Shown here: in pieces, positions 17,542 to 26,224 of the stretch
How the letters are laid out: every line of letters begins with the position of its first letter
Position numbering within the stretch: the stretch's first letter is position 1
Source of the DNA: JAEUJM01 sp041908445
Lineage (GTDB): Bacteria > Actinomycetota > Acidimicrobiia > Acidimicrobiales > DATDAH01
Reading direction: 5' to 3'
DNA length: 64,000 bases
NCBI GenBank assembly: GCA_041908445.1
Contig: JAYRFK010000037.1
Location: 1 to 64,000 of the forward strand
Translations under genes and position numbers: made by a program
Notes under the pieces: model-generated
Told to the model about the DNA's origin: nothing
Seen by the model: only the letters and a program-made list of their open reading frames with translations
Databases searched by the model: none

Positions 17542-18156
17542 ATGGCCGAGGCGGTGACCCACGGGGGGCGTACACCACGCTCCCGCCGCGCGCGCGGCGA
17601 GCGGGGCAGCGTCCTGGTGGAAGCGGCCTTCATCACCCCCGTGCTGTTCTTCCTGTTGTTCTCGATCCTCGAGTTCGGCATGGCCTTCCGGGACTACCTG
17701 GCGGTGGCGAACACCACCCGCGACGGCGCGCGGGCCGCCTCGGTCTACGGCAACGACTCGAGCGCCGACTTCGACATCCTCCAGACCATCGCCGACTCGG
17801 GCAACGTGATCAACCGCCGCGACATCGAGCGCATCGTGATCTACAAGGCGACCGGCCCGAACAGCGTGGTGCCGACCTCGTGCGCCAACGGCACGCCGGG
17901 CTCGACCTGCAACGTCTACACGGCCGGCGCCCTCGACCTCGCCGAGAGCGAGTTCGGCTGCCGTTCCGATCGCAACCTCGATCGCTACTGGTGCCCGACG
18001 ACCCGCAAGAACGCCGTCAGCGGCACCAACGGCCCGCCGGACTACGTCGGCGTCTGGATCAGGGTGAACCACGACTGGGTGACCGGCCTGTTCGGCCGCT
18101 CGCTCACGTTCACGGACTCGACCGTGATGCGCATCGAGCCGGCGGCGAGCTCGTGA
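17542..18156 (+). CDS. TadE-like pseudopilin
   Basis: 204 aa. The type IVb pseudopilin signal is clear: a basic leader ending in RGERG, then SVLVEAAFITPVLFFLLFSILEFGMAF with Glu at +5. The TadE family pattern E-x(4)-P (EAAFITP) is present. The external part has Cys residues (SCANGTPGSTC, GCRS, YWC) that may form disulfides. ATG with AAAGGAAA upstream. Overlaps the next gene (GTGA). It probably works in an Flp/Tad pilus, whose ATPase, platform and secretin genes are not in this window. Confidence 0.88.
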   Translation: MAEAVTHGGRTPRSRRARGERGSVLVEAAFITPVLFFLLFSILEFGMAFRDYLAVANTTRDGARAASVYGNDSSADFDILQTIADSGNVINRRDIERIVIYKATGPNSVVPTSCANGTPGSTCNVYTAGALDLAESEFGCRSDRNLDRYWCPTTRKNAVSGTNGPPDYVGVWIRVNHDWVTGLFGRSLTFTDSTVMRIEPAASS

Positions 18157-18773
18157 GCCGGCTCTGGGCGCTCCGGCGCCGGCGTCGGGCGGGGGACCGG
18201 GGCGCCGCCCTCGTCGAGATGATCCTGTTCACCCCCATCCTCGTGATGATCGCCATCGGCATCCTGGAGTTCGGCCTGGCGTGGCGGGACTCGATCACCG
18301 TGGCCGGGGCCACCCGGGCGGGCGCCCGGGTCGGGAGCAACGCCGGCAACGACCGCCTCGCCGACTACAACACCCTGCTCGCCGTCCAGTCCGCCATCGC
18401 GTCGATCCCGAACACCCGGATCAACCGGGTCGTGATCTACAAGTCCACCACGACCGACGGGAGCGTTCCCACGGCCTGCACGAACACGACGGCCCAGGGC
18501 ATCGCCAGCGGCACCACCTTCTGCAACGTGTACACCGGCGCGCAGCTGGCCTCGCTGTCGGCGGCGAACTTCGGGACCAGCGGCACCTCGTGCGCCACGG
18601 GCGCCTGGGACGCCGCGTGGTGCCCCCTGGGACGCCAGTCGCAGATGGCGGCGGGCGCCGACTACCTCGGCGTCTGGGTGTCCATCAGCCACCCGTACGT
18701 CACCAAGGTCTTCCCGGGCTCCGGCCTGACCATCAAGGACAGCGCCGTCATGCGTCTCGAGCCGAGCGTCTAG
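18153..18773 (+). CDS. TadE-like pseudopilin, second copy
   Basis: 206 aa, starting at the GTG overlapping the previous stop. Signal GDRG/AALVEMILFTPILVMIAIGILEFGLAW with Glu at +5 and the E-x(4)-P pattern. Its ectodomain parallels the first copy: INRVVIYKSTTTDGSVPTAC...CNVYTG versus IERIVIYKATGPNSVVPTSC...CNVYTAG. The two are tandem paralogues. They may form a heterodimer like TadE/TadF. Confidence 0.87.
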   Translation: MSRLWALRRRRRAGDRGAALVEMILFTPILVMIAIGILEFGLAWRDSITVAGATRAGARVGSNAGNDRLADYNTLLAVQSAIASIPNTRINRVVIYKSTTTDGSVPTACTNTTAQGIASGTTFCNVYTGAQLASLSAANFGTSGTSCATGAWDAAWCPLGRQSQMAAGADYLGVWVSISHPYVTKVFPGSGLTIKDSAVMRLEPSV

Positions 18774-18780
18774 GAGAGCC

Positions 18781-20334
18781 ATGACGCGCCCACCCCGCCG
18801 ACCGCACCGACGGCACCGCCGCATCCGGGGCGAGAAGGGCTACGCCCTCATCCTCGCCGCGCTCCTGCTCCTGCCGCTGCTGGCCTTCACGGGCTTCGCC
18901 ACCGACGTGGGCGCGTGGTACGCCCGTGCCAGCCGGATCCAGCGCGCCGCCGACGCCGCCGCCCTCGCCGGCGTGGTGTGGATGCCCGACCTCACCCAGG
19001 CCCGCACCGTCGCCCTGGCCACGGCGCAGCGCAACGGCTTCGTGAACGGCCAGGACAACATCACCATCACCGTCTCGGCGGCGGCGGGCTCCACGCGCAA
19101 GCTGCGGGTCGTCATCCAGGACGCCCAGGCCGACCAGTTCTTCTCGTCGCTGTTCATCGGCGACGTCGCGATCACCCGGGCGGCGACGGCGGAGTACGTG
19201 CTCCCCGTGCCCTTGGGAAGCCCGCTGAACCGCTTCGGCAACGACCCCACGGCGGGTGTCATGCCGAACTTCTGGGGGTCCATCTCGGGCCCGTACACCG
19301 ACTACAACAACGGCGACCCGTTCTCGACCAGGTGCAGCAGCGGCGCGGGGACCAGCTGCACCCAGGGCAACACGGAGTACCGCACGTCCGGCTACGCCTA
19401 CGCCATCGACGTGCCGGCGTCGATGGTGGGCCAGAGCCTCACCGTCGAGCTCTACGACGCCGGTCACTACCACCGCATCAACTACCCGACGGTGGAGACC
19501 GCGGACAACACCCAGGCCTGCGGCCAGAACACGTGCTCGTCGTCGAACGCGCTCACCGGCGTCCGCACGCAGTACGAGCTCTACAAGGCCGACACGACCC
19601 CGCTCGACAACGCGGACAACCCGACGCTCGGCGGGCAGTGCAACGGCTCGGGCGCCAACGGCAAGCTCACCCTCGAGCCCGAGGCGAGCTCGGGGACGTA
19701 CAAGAACCAGTGGGCCCTGCTCTGTCGGGTCACCGTGACGAGGGCCGGCGTCTACCCGCTGCGTGTCCGCTCCTCGGCCATCAGCGGGACGACCGACTCC
19801 GGCAACGGGTGGAACCAGTACGCCATCCGCGCCTGTTCGGGCACCTCGTCGTGCACGTCGACCTCCACGACGGGCCAGCCCCGCATCTACGCCCTGGCCG
19901 ACATGTCGATGTTCAACAACGCCTCCACCGCGACCGCGGACTTCTACCTGGCCGAGGTGGACCAGATCCACGCCGGCAAGACCTTCGAGGTCAGTCTCTT
20001 CGACCCCGGTGACGGCCAGTCCGGCAACGCCTACCTGAGCATCAAGCGGCCCGACGGGACGATCCCGCCGTGCACGTACCGCAACCGCACCACCGGCACG
20101 TCGACGACGCTGGCAACCTGCACGATCCAGACGTCGAACGCCGGCAACGCCATCTTCCAGGGCGACTGGCTCGACATCGACGTCAGCCTCCCGACGACCT
20201 ACGCCTGCACCGTGGGCACCATCCCCGGCTGCTGGTGGAAGGTGAACTACCAGTTCGGCGGTCAGCCCAACGACCGTACGACCTGGAGCGCGCAGATCAT
20301 CGGCGACCCGGTCCACCTCACCCGCGACGGCTGA
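18781..20334 (+). CDS. TadG-like pilus-associated protein with large ectodomain
   Basis: 517 aa. The N-terminus has EKG/YALILAALLLLPLLAFTGFATDVGAWYARASRIQRAADAAALAGV, which is the TadG/putative Flp pilus-assembly region with one TM; the pilin-type Glu is missing. The remaining 380 residues are a secreted, Thr/Ser/Asn- and Cys-rich region (for example CGQNTCSSS, CTSTSTTGQ) that I cannot assign to a named family; it has several beta-sandwich-like segments. It starts 7 nt after tadE2 with GGAGAG as ribosome-binding site. It may be an adhesive tip or a wall-facing component. Confidence 0.8.
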   Translation: MTRPPRRPHRRHRRIRGEKGYALILAALLLLPLLAFTGFATDVGAWYARASRIQRAADAAALAGVVWMPDLTQARTVALATAQRNGFVNGQDNITITVSAAAGSTRKLRVVIQDAQADQFFSSLFIGDVAITRAATAEYVLPVPLGSPLNRFGNDPTAGVMPNFWGSISGPYTDYNNGDPFSTRCSSGAGTSCTQGNTEYRTSGYAYAIDVPASMVGQSLTVELYDAGHYHRINYPTVETADNTQACGQNTCSSSNALTGVRTQYELYKADTTPLDNADNPTLGGQCNGSGANGKLTLEPEASSGTYKNQWALLCRVTVTRAGVYPLRVRSSAISGTTDSGNGWNQYAIRACSGTSSCTSTSTTGQPRIYALADMSMFNNASTATADFYLAEVDQIHAGKTFEVSLFDPGDGQSGNAYLSIKRPDGTIPPCTYRNRTTGTSTTLATCTIQTSNAGNAIFQGDWLDIDVSLPTTYACTVGTIPGCWWKVNYQFGGQPNDRTTWSAQIIGDPVHLTRDG

Positions 20335-20387
20335 GCGCCGGCGACCGGGAATCCGACACCGGTCCCGGGACTCGGCCCGGCCCTCCC

Positions 20388-20393
20388 TATCCT
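20388..20393 (+). promoter_or_regulatory. -10 element of obgE
   Basis: TATCCT, 6 nt before the GTG, implies a leaderless obgE-proB transcript. Confidence 0.42.
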
Positions 20394-20399
20394 GAGCGG

Positions 20400-21713
20400 G
20401 TGTCGGGATTCGTCGATGAGTGCGGGCTGAACGTCCGGGGTGGGGACGGGGGCGCGGGCTGCGTCTCGTTCCGGAGGGAGGCCCACGTGCCGAAGGGCGG
20501 CCCCGACGGCGGCGACGGCGGCTCGGGCGGCGACGTCTGGCTCCAGGCCGACCACAACGTGGCGTCGCTGCTGGCGTTCCGCGACCACCCGCATCGTCGG
20601 GCCACCAGCGGGGTCCACGGCCAGGGCAAGCGCAAGCACGGGGCCGCCGGCGAGGACCTCGTCGTCCCCGTCCCCGAGGGCACCACCGTCTACGACCAGG
20701 GCGGCGAGCTGCTCGCCGACCTGGTGGCGGCGGGCGACCGCTGGTTGGCGGCGCGGGGCGGTCAGGGCGGGCGCGGTAACGCCCGGTTCCTCTCCAACCG
20801 CCGGCGGGCGCCGGCGTTCGCCGAGCAGGGCGAGGAGGGCGAGGAGCGGTGGCTGCGCCTGGAGCTGCGGCTCATGGCCGACGTGGCCCTCGTGGGCTTC
20901 CCGAACGTGGGCAAGAGCACGCTGATCTCGCGGATCTCGGCGGCCAAGCCCAAGATCGCCGACTACCCGTTCACGACCCTCGAGCCCAACCTCGGCGTGG
21001 TCCGCCTGCCCGACGACAGCGAGCAGGCCGGCACCGAGTTCGTGGTCGCCGACATCCCGGGGCTCATCGAGGGCGCCAGCGAGGGCAAGGGCCTCGGTCA
21101 CCAGTTCCTCCGCCACGTGGAGCGGGCGCGTGCCCTCGTCGTCCTGCTCGACCTCTCGCCGACCGCCGAGCGCCCGCCCGCCGAGCAGCACGAGGTGCTG
21201 CTGCGGGAGCTGGGGGACTACCGCGCTGAGCTCCTGACGCGACCCCGGCTCGTCATCGGCTCCCGCGCCGACCTGGCGGGCGACACCGTGCCCGAGCTGC
21301 CGGTCGCCGCCGCCCCGGACCCGGACGAGGAGGAGGACGGCGAGCTCCTCTGCGTCTCCGCGGTCACCGGCGCCGGGCTGCCCCAGCTGGTCGGCCGCAT
21401 GGCCCAGATCGTCGCCGAGGCGCGGGCGGTCGAGGCCGACGGTCGCGACCACGCCTTCGTGGTCCACCGCCCGGAGCAGGAAGGCGTGCGCATCGAGCGC
21501 GAGGACGACGGCAGCCTCCGCGTCGTCGGCCGCCAGGCCGAGCGGGCCGTCGCCCTGTCGGATCTCACCAACCCCGAGGCTCTGGAGTACGCCCAGAACC
21601 GCCTGCGCAAGCTCGGGGTCGACCGGGCGCTGGCGCGTGCCGGGGCGCAGGAGGGCGACGTCGTGCGCATCGGTGGGCTGTCGTTCGACTACGAGCCCGA
21701 CGTCTTCGGCTGA
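20400..21713 (+). CDS. obgE: GTPase Obg/CgtA
   Basis: 437-aa essential GTPase of 50S assembly and growth control. The GTG at 20400 gives the family start (SGFVDECGLNVRGGDGGAGCVSFRREA). The glycine-rich Obg fold covers about residues 1-158. The GTPase domain has G1 GFPNVGKST, G3 DIPGLIEGASEGKGLG and weak G4/G5. An OCT domain ends the protein (VVHRPEQEGVRIEREDDGSLRVVG). A short acidic run, DPDEEEDGE, interrupts the G domain near G5. Classical rplU-rpmA-obgE-proB order, here split by the tad genes and dgt. Confidence 0.96.
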   Translation: MSGFVDECGLNVRGGDGGAGCVSFRREAHVPKGGPDGGDGGSGGDVWLQADHNVASLLAFRDHPHRRATSGVHGQGKRKHGAAGEDLVVPVPEGTTVYDQGGELLADLVAAGDRWLAARGGQGGRGNARFLSNRRRAPAFAEQGEEGEERWLRLELRLMADVALVGFPNVGKSTLISRISAAKPKIADYPFTTLEPNLGVVRLPDDSEQAGTEFVVADIPGLIEGASEGKGLGHQFLRHVERARALVVLLDLSPTAERPPAEQHEVLLRELGDYRAELLTRPRLVIGSRADLAGDTVPELPVAAAPDPDEEEDGELLCVSAVTGAGLPQLVGRMAQIVAEARAVEADGRDHAFVVHRPEQEGVRIEREDDGSLRVVGRQAERAVALSDLTNPEALEYAQNRLRKLGVDRALARAGAQEGDVVRIGGLSFDYEPDVFG

Positions 21714-21771
21714 GTCGGCACCCGGGCGAACCGGCTTTGGGCGAGCGGCACCCAGCGGGGAGACTGCGAGG

Positions 21772-22833
21772 GTGAGGGTCGTCGCCAAGATCGGGACCTC
21801 GTCGATCACCGACGAGCACGGCGTCATCGACGAGGCCGCCATCGCGAAGTTCTGCACCGAGATCGCGACGCTTCGCGCCGGGGGCCACCAGGTGGTGGCG
21901 GTGACCTCGGGCGCCATCGCCGCGGGCCTGCCCAGCCTGGCGTTCCCCGAGCGCCCCAAGGACGCCGTGACCCTGCAGGCCGCGTCTGCGATCGGCCAGA
22001 GCCGCCTGATGCGGGTCTACGACACGGCCTTCGCCGAGCACGACCTCGTGGCCGGCCAGCTCCTGCTGGCCCCGCTCGACTTCATCGTCCGCCAGCAGTA
22101 CCTCCACGCCCGGGCCACCCTCGAGCGCCTGCTGGAGCTGGGGGTCGTGCCGCTGGTCAACGAGAACGACGCCATCGCCGACGACGAGATCCGCTTCGGT
22201 GACAACGACCGGCTCGCCGCCCTGGTGGCCCACCTCGTGGGTGCCGATGTGCTCGTCCTGCTCACCGACACCGAGGGCGTCCTCACCGCCGACCCCCGCC
22301 TCGACGAGGGGGCATCGCTCATCGAGGAGATCGTGGAGGTCGACCACGACCTCGAGCGCCGGGCCGGCGGCACGGGCACCGTGCGGGGCAGCGGGGGGAT
22401 GGCGTCCAAGCTGCGGGCGGCCAAGATCGCGGCCTGGTCCGGCGTGCGGGCCGTGGTCGCCGCCGCTCACCGCGCCGACGTGCTCGCCGACGCGATCGCC
22501 GGGACGCCGGGCGTCGGCACCACCGTGCTGCCTCAGGACCGCCACCTGCCCGCCCGCAAGCTGTGGATCGCGTTCGCGGTGGGCTCGGAGGGCACCCTCA
22601 CCGTCGACGAGGGGGCGCGGCGGGCCCTGGTGGACGCCAACCGCTCGCTGCTCGCCGCCGGCGTGGTGTCGGTGACGGGCGGCTTCGGGGTGAACGACGC
22701 GGTCGAGGTGCAGGACCCTGCCGGCCAGGTGTTCGCCAAGGGCCTGGTGCGGCTCCCGGCGCACGAGATCGACGCCGGGGCGCGCGACCAGCTCGTCATC
22801 CACCGCGACGACCTGGTGGTGCTGCCCGCCTAG
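21772..22833 (+). CDS. proB: Glutamate 5-kinase
   Basis: 353 aa; first step of proline synthesis, phosphorylating glutamate. The GTG at 21772 has GGGGAGA 8 nt upstream. The amino-acid-kinase domain shows VVAKIGTSSIT, VTSGAIAAG, NENDAIADDEIRFGDND and LLTDTEGVLTADPR. A C-terminal PUA domain starts near residue 265 (LPARKLWIAFA). It lies 58 nt after obgE and is probably cotranscribed. The next enzyme, proA, is 8 kb away. Confidence 0.95.
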   Translation: MRVVAKIGTSSITDEHGVIDEAAIAKFCTEIATLRAGGHQVVAVTSGAIAAGLPSLAFPERPKDAVTLQAASAIGQSRLMRVYDTAFAEHDLVAGQLLLAPLDFIVRQQYLHARATLERLLELGVVPLVNENDAIADDEIRFGDNDRLAALVAHLVGADVLVLLTDTEGVLTADPRLDEGASLIEEIVEVDHDLERRAGGTGTVRGSGGMASKLRAAKIAAWSGVRAVVAAAHRADVLADAIAGTPGVGTTVLPQDRHLPARKLWIAFAVGSEGTLTVDEGARRALVDANRSLLAAGVVSVTGGFGVNDAVEVQDPAGQVFAKGLVRLPAHEIDAGARDQLVIHRDDLVVLPA

Positions 22834-22839
22834 GCGCGG

Positions 22840-22867
22840 ACCGGCCGGCGCCTGGGCGCCGGCCGGT
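22840..22867. terminator. Bidirectional hairpin between proB and pspA
   Basis: A perfect 12-bp inverted repeat (ACCGGCCGGCGC and its complement) with a CTGG loop lies between two convergent genes. There is no T-run. It probably stops transcription from both sides. Confidence 0.6.
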
Positions 22868-22906
22868 GCAACGTGCTCGGGGCCCCTGGGGGCTCAGGCG
22901 AAGGCC

Positions 22907-23713
22907 TCAGGCGGAGGGTTCGGGGGACTCCGCCGCGGCGGTCTCGGGCTCGGCGGCCGCCTCGATGGTGGGGGCGGCGGCCTCGGCCGGCGCCTCGAGG
23001 CCCAGCTGGGCCCGGATCTCCGACAGGCGGGCGGTGGCCTCGGTGTTCATGGTCGCCTGCTCGATCTCGAGCATGCGGCTCTCCACCGACTCCTCCTGGA
23101 GCTCGGACATGCCCTTGGCCTGGGCGTAGCGGGCCTCGATCTTGTCCCGGACCTCGTCGAAGGTAGGGACGTCCTCGCCCACGGTCTCGCCGAGCGAGGC
23201 CATGGCCTTGTTGACCTGCTCCTGCATCTTGGCCTGGTCGAGCTGGCCGAGGAGCTTCTGGCGCTCCGCCAGCTTCTTCTGGAGCTGGGCGGAGTTCTGG
23301 GCGACGGCGGCCTTGGCCTGGTCGGAGGCCTGGGCGCTCTGCAGCGAGAGGGCCTTCAGGTTCTCCACCTCGCTCTCGAGGGCGATCAGGCGGTTGGCGA
23401 TGGCCTCGGCGGCACGGGTGTACTCCGCCGCCTTGTCCGCGTCACCCTTCTTGGACGCGTCGTCGGCCATCATCACGGCCTGGCGCGCGTTGCCGTTCAC
23501 CTTCTGGAGCTCCTCGAGGGTGCGGTTGAGCCGCATCTCGGTCTGCTTCTGGTTGGCGATGACGTTGGCCGCCTGCTCCTTGAGGCGTCGGTGCTGGTCC
23601 TGGGCCTCCTGGATCGCCTGCTCGAGCTGGATCTTCGGATCCGCGCTCTCGTTGAACTTCCCGGTGAGCTTGGCGGTCCAGTACTTCCACCAGCGGCGCA
23701 TGAGCTTTCCCAT
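22907..23713 (-). CDS. pspA: PspA/IM30 (ESCRT-III-like) family protein
   Basis: 268-aa almost fully helical protein that stabilises stressed membranes by forming ESCRT-III-like assemblies. The N-terminal amphipathic/basic segment MGKLMRRWWKYWTAKL is followed by DPKIQLEQAIQEAQDQHRRLKEQA, the family start. Long coiled coil to about residue 220, then an Ala/Glu-rich acidic tail. It is last in a six-gene minus-strand unit and begins 10 nt after murJ. No PspB/PspC/PspF homologue is present, so control must differ from enterobacteria. Confidence 0.9.
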   Translation of the reverse strand: MGKLMRRWWKYWTAKLTGKFNESADPKIQLEQAIQEAQDQHRRLKEQAANVIANQKQTEMRLNRTLEELQKVNGNARQAVMMADDASKKGDADKAAEYTRAAEAIANRLIALESEVENLKALSLQSAQASDQAKAAVAQNSAQLQKKLAERQKLLGQLDQAKMQEQVNKAMASLGETVGEDVPTFDEVRDKIEARYAQAKGMSELQEESVESRMLEIEQATMNTEATARLSEIRAQLGLEAPAEAAAPTIEAAAEPETAAAESPEPSA

Positions 23714-23723
23714 GGCCGAGAGC

Positions 23724-25388
23724 CTATCCGGAGGCGCTCGCGGCCCTCCGGGCGCTCCGGCCCCGGAACCGGTCGACGAGCTCGTGCAGCTCCGGTAGGC
23801 GCAGGGCGTAGAGCACGCCGAGGTAGACCGCGGCGCCGACGACCACCCCGGCGACGGTGCGGGCGACCGCGCCCACGCCGGCGTTGGAGCCGACGAGCTC
23901 CCGCGCGACCACCACGGCCACGGCCATGACCGCGGCGGCGCCGGCCATCTTGGCGAGGGCGGGCACCGTGCGGCGCCCGTCCATGCCCCCGATGCGCCGG
24001 CGCAGCAGGACCACGGCGACCACCGCGGCGATGGAGTAGGCGCCGGCGTAGGCCAGGGCGAGGCCCTGGACCCCGAAGCGGCCCACGAGGGCGAAGGCGA
24101 GGCCGATGTTCACCGCGTTCTCGAACAGGTTCACGAAGAACGGGGTCCGGGTGTCCTTCAGCGCGTAGAAGCCGCGCAGCACGAACAGGTACACCGAGAA
24201 GCCGACCAGCCCGAGGGCCATGGCCGCCAGCACCTCGGCGGTGAGGTCGCCGGACGCGTCGCCGAACGCGCCCCGCTCGAGCAGCGCCGCGATCACGGGG
24301 CGGGCCAGCAGCACGTAGCCGACGGCGGCGGGCAGGATGACGAGGATCAACAGGCGGGACCCCAGCCCGAACCGGTCGCGGAAGCCGGCGAGGTCCTTCC
24401 GGGCCGCGAAGGCCGACAGGTCGGGGAGGAAGGTGGTCATGATCGAGACCGCGAGCAGCCCGTGGGGGAGCTGGAAGAAGATGAAGGCGTACGTGTAGGC
24501 GGAGATGGCGCCCGAGCCCTCGCCGTTCGCCAGGGCGTAGACGGCGAACAGCGCCACCTGGTTCGAGACCGCGTAGCCGAGGGTCCACCCCGAGAGGCTG
24601 CCCACCTTGCGCACGGACGGGTGGCGCAGGTCGAAGCGGAACCGCAGGTGGATGCCCGCCCGGCGGATGGCCGGCCACAGGGCGACGGTCATGGCCACGA
24701 TGCCGGCGGTGGTGCCGAGGCCGAGGAGCAGCAGCAGCCCGGTGTCGCCCTCCACCTGGCCGAGGCTCGGGCTGTCGCCGGCGACGAGGGCGAAGCCGAT
24801 CAGGACCCCGATCACCACGACGTTGTTGAGGATGGGGGCGTAGGCGGGCGCGAAGAACGACCGGCGGGCGTTCAGGAGCGCGCTGCCGAGGCTCATGAGC
24901 CCGTAGAAGAAGATCTGGGGGAGGAACAGGCGCAGCAGGGGCACCGCGACCGCGGCCTGGGCCTGGGCCTCGTCGGCGGGGAGGCGCAGCGCGTAGACGT
25001 GGATGATGAGCGGCGCCGCGAGCATGGCCACGCCCGTGAGCACCGCCAGGAAGACCACCGCCACGCTCACCACGGTGGATGTGCCCTCGTCGTCGCGGTG
25101 CTCGAGGTGGTCCACGAAGATCGGCACGAGGGTGGCCGAGAGGATCCCCCCGAGGATCAGTTCGTAGACGATGTTGGGGGTGTTGTTGGCGAGGTTGTAG
25201 GCGTCGCTGAGGGTGGTGGCGCCGAGGGCGTAGGTGAGCGCGCCGACCCGCAGCAGGCCGGTCAGGCGGCTCAGGCCGGTGCCGATGCCGACGACCGCGC
25301 TGGAGCGCACCAGGCGGCCGGTGGCGGCGGCCTCGATCTCCTCGGCTTCGACCTCGCCCTCGCCGGCGGGGCCGGGCGCGTCGGTCAC
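23724..25388 (-). CDS. murJ: Lipid II flippase MurJ (MviN)
   Basis: 554 aa with about 14 TM helices; moves lipid II across the membrane. The GTG at 25388 overlaps the upstream stop (GTGA). Before the first helix is an acidic 30-residue N-terminus. MOP-family features: GIGTGLSRLTGLLRVGALTYALG, AYNLANNTPNIVYELILGGILSATLVPIF, FYALKDTRTPFFVNLFENAVNI. In many actinobacteria murJ lies near rnpA/trxB; here it is inside a PspA/VWA/AAA+ unit. A second MurJ elsewhere is possible. Confidence 0.93.
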   Translation of the reverse strand: MTDAPGPAGEGEVEAEEIEAAATGRLVRSSAVVGIGTGLSRLTGLLRVGALTYALGATTLSDAYNLANNTPNIVYELILGGILSATLVPIFVDHLEHRDDEGTSTVVSVAVVFLAVLTGVAMLAAPLIIHVYALRLPADEAQAQAAVAVPLLRLFLPQIFFYGLMSLGSALLNARRSFFAPAYAPILNNVVVIGVLIGFALVAGDSPSLGQVEGDTGLLLLLGLGTTAGIVAMTVALWPAIRRAGIHLRFRFDLRHPSVRKVGSLSGWTLGYAVSNQVALFAVYALANGEGSGAISAYTYAFIFFQLPHGLLAVSIMTTFLPDLSAFAARKDLAGFRDRFGLGSRLLILVILPAAVGYVLLARPVIAALLERGAFGDASGDLTAEVLAAMALGLVGFSVYLFVLRGFYALKDTRTPFFVNLFENAVNIGLAFALVGRFGVQGLALAYAGAYSIAAVVAVVLLRRRIGGMDGRRTVPALAKMAGAAAVMAVAVVVARELVGSNAGVGAVARTVAGVVVGAAVYLGVLYALRLPELHELVDRFRGRSARRAASASG

Positions 25389-26215
25389 GCCGGCGACGCG
25401 GTGCCCGGGGCGGCGCTGGGGGGTGCCGGCGGCGCCGGGGGAGGGGGCGGCAGTTCCATGGAGGCGCCGCCGGCCTGGTCCGTCTCGTCCATGGCGAGGC
25501 GCAGGGCCTCCATCTCGTCGACCAGGCTGTCGACGTCGGAGCCGAGACCACCGAGGTCGTCGGGCTGGCTGGCGTCGACCGAGAGCTCGATGGCCCGGGC
25601 CACCATCTCGTCCATGCGGGCGTTGAGCAGCCGCAGGCGGTCGGCGGCCTCCTGGGTGACCGACGCCAGGCGCTGGGCTGACGCCAGCTGCGCCTGGAGG
25701 GCCTGGGCGGTCTGCTCGAGGGAGCTCCCGGCCGCCCACGGGGCGGCGGCGTTGCCCCGGACCTCGGCGAGCTGGCGCTGGACGCTCGCGGTGTCGATCT
25801 GGGCGCTGGCGTCGGCGAGCACCTGGCCCTGGCGGGCGATGCGCCAGGACTCGCGGACGGCGTCGTGCACCCGGTCGGCGATCTGGGCGAGCCGGTCGCG
25901 CAGCGGGCCCCGCTCGGCCTGGTGCACGGCTTGGTCGAACCGGGCCTGGGACTGCAGGGCCGACTGGACGAAGCGTCGCCACGGCTCGTTCAGCGTGAAC
26001 GGGTCGATGCGGTCGTCGCCCGCCTTGCGGGGCACGGCGTAGCCGACCCGACCCGCCCAGGCGAGCGCCCCGAGGGCGACCGCACCGATCGGGCCGAGGC
26101 CCACGAGGATGGCGATCGACGCGCCCGCGCCCGCGAGGAGGATCCCGGACGGCGACATGATCGCCCGGGCCACGGGCGGGGTGAAGAAGCGGTCGCGGAA
26201 CGAGAGGCGGGCCAC
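25385..26215 (-). CDS. Membrane-anchored coiled-coil protein of unknown function
   Basis: 276 aa. One or two hydrophobic segments (about residues 24-58, SGILLAGAGASIAILVGLGPIGAVALGALAW) are followed by a helical region (about 75-235) with coiled-coil-like spacing and the motif DPFTLNEPWRRFVQSALQSQARFDQAV. The tail is a run of Pro and Ala. I do not recognise the family. Topology and place next to VWA genes recall the XpaC-type partners of TelA proteins, but I cannot show homology. GTG start; overlaps murJ downstream and lies 9 nt after the VWA gene. Confidence 0.8.
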   Translation of the reverse strand: MARLSFRDRFFTPPVARAIMSPSGILLAGAGASIAILVGLGPIGAVALGALAWAGRVGYAVPRKAGDDRIDPFTLNEPWRRFVQSALQSQARFDQAVHQAERGPLRDRLAQIADRVHDAVRESWRIARQGQVLADASAQIDTASVQRQLAEVRGNAAAPWAAGSSLEQTAQALQAQLASAQRLASVTQEAADRLRLLNARMDEMVARAIELSVDASQPDDLGGLGSDVDSLVDEMEALRLAMDETDQAGGASMELPPPPPAPPAPPSAAPGTASPA

Positions 26216-26224
26216 CGTGCGTCC

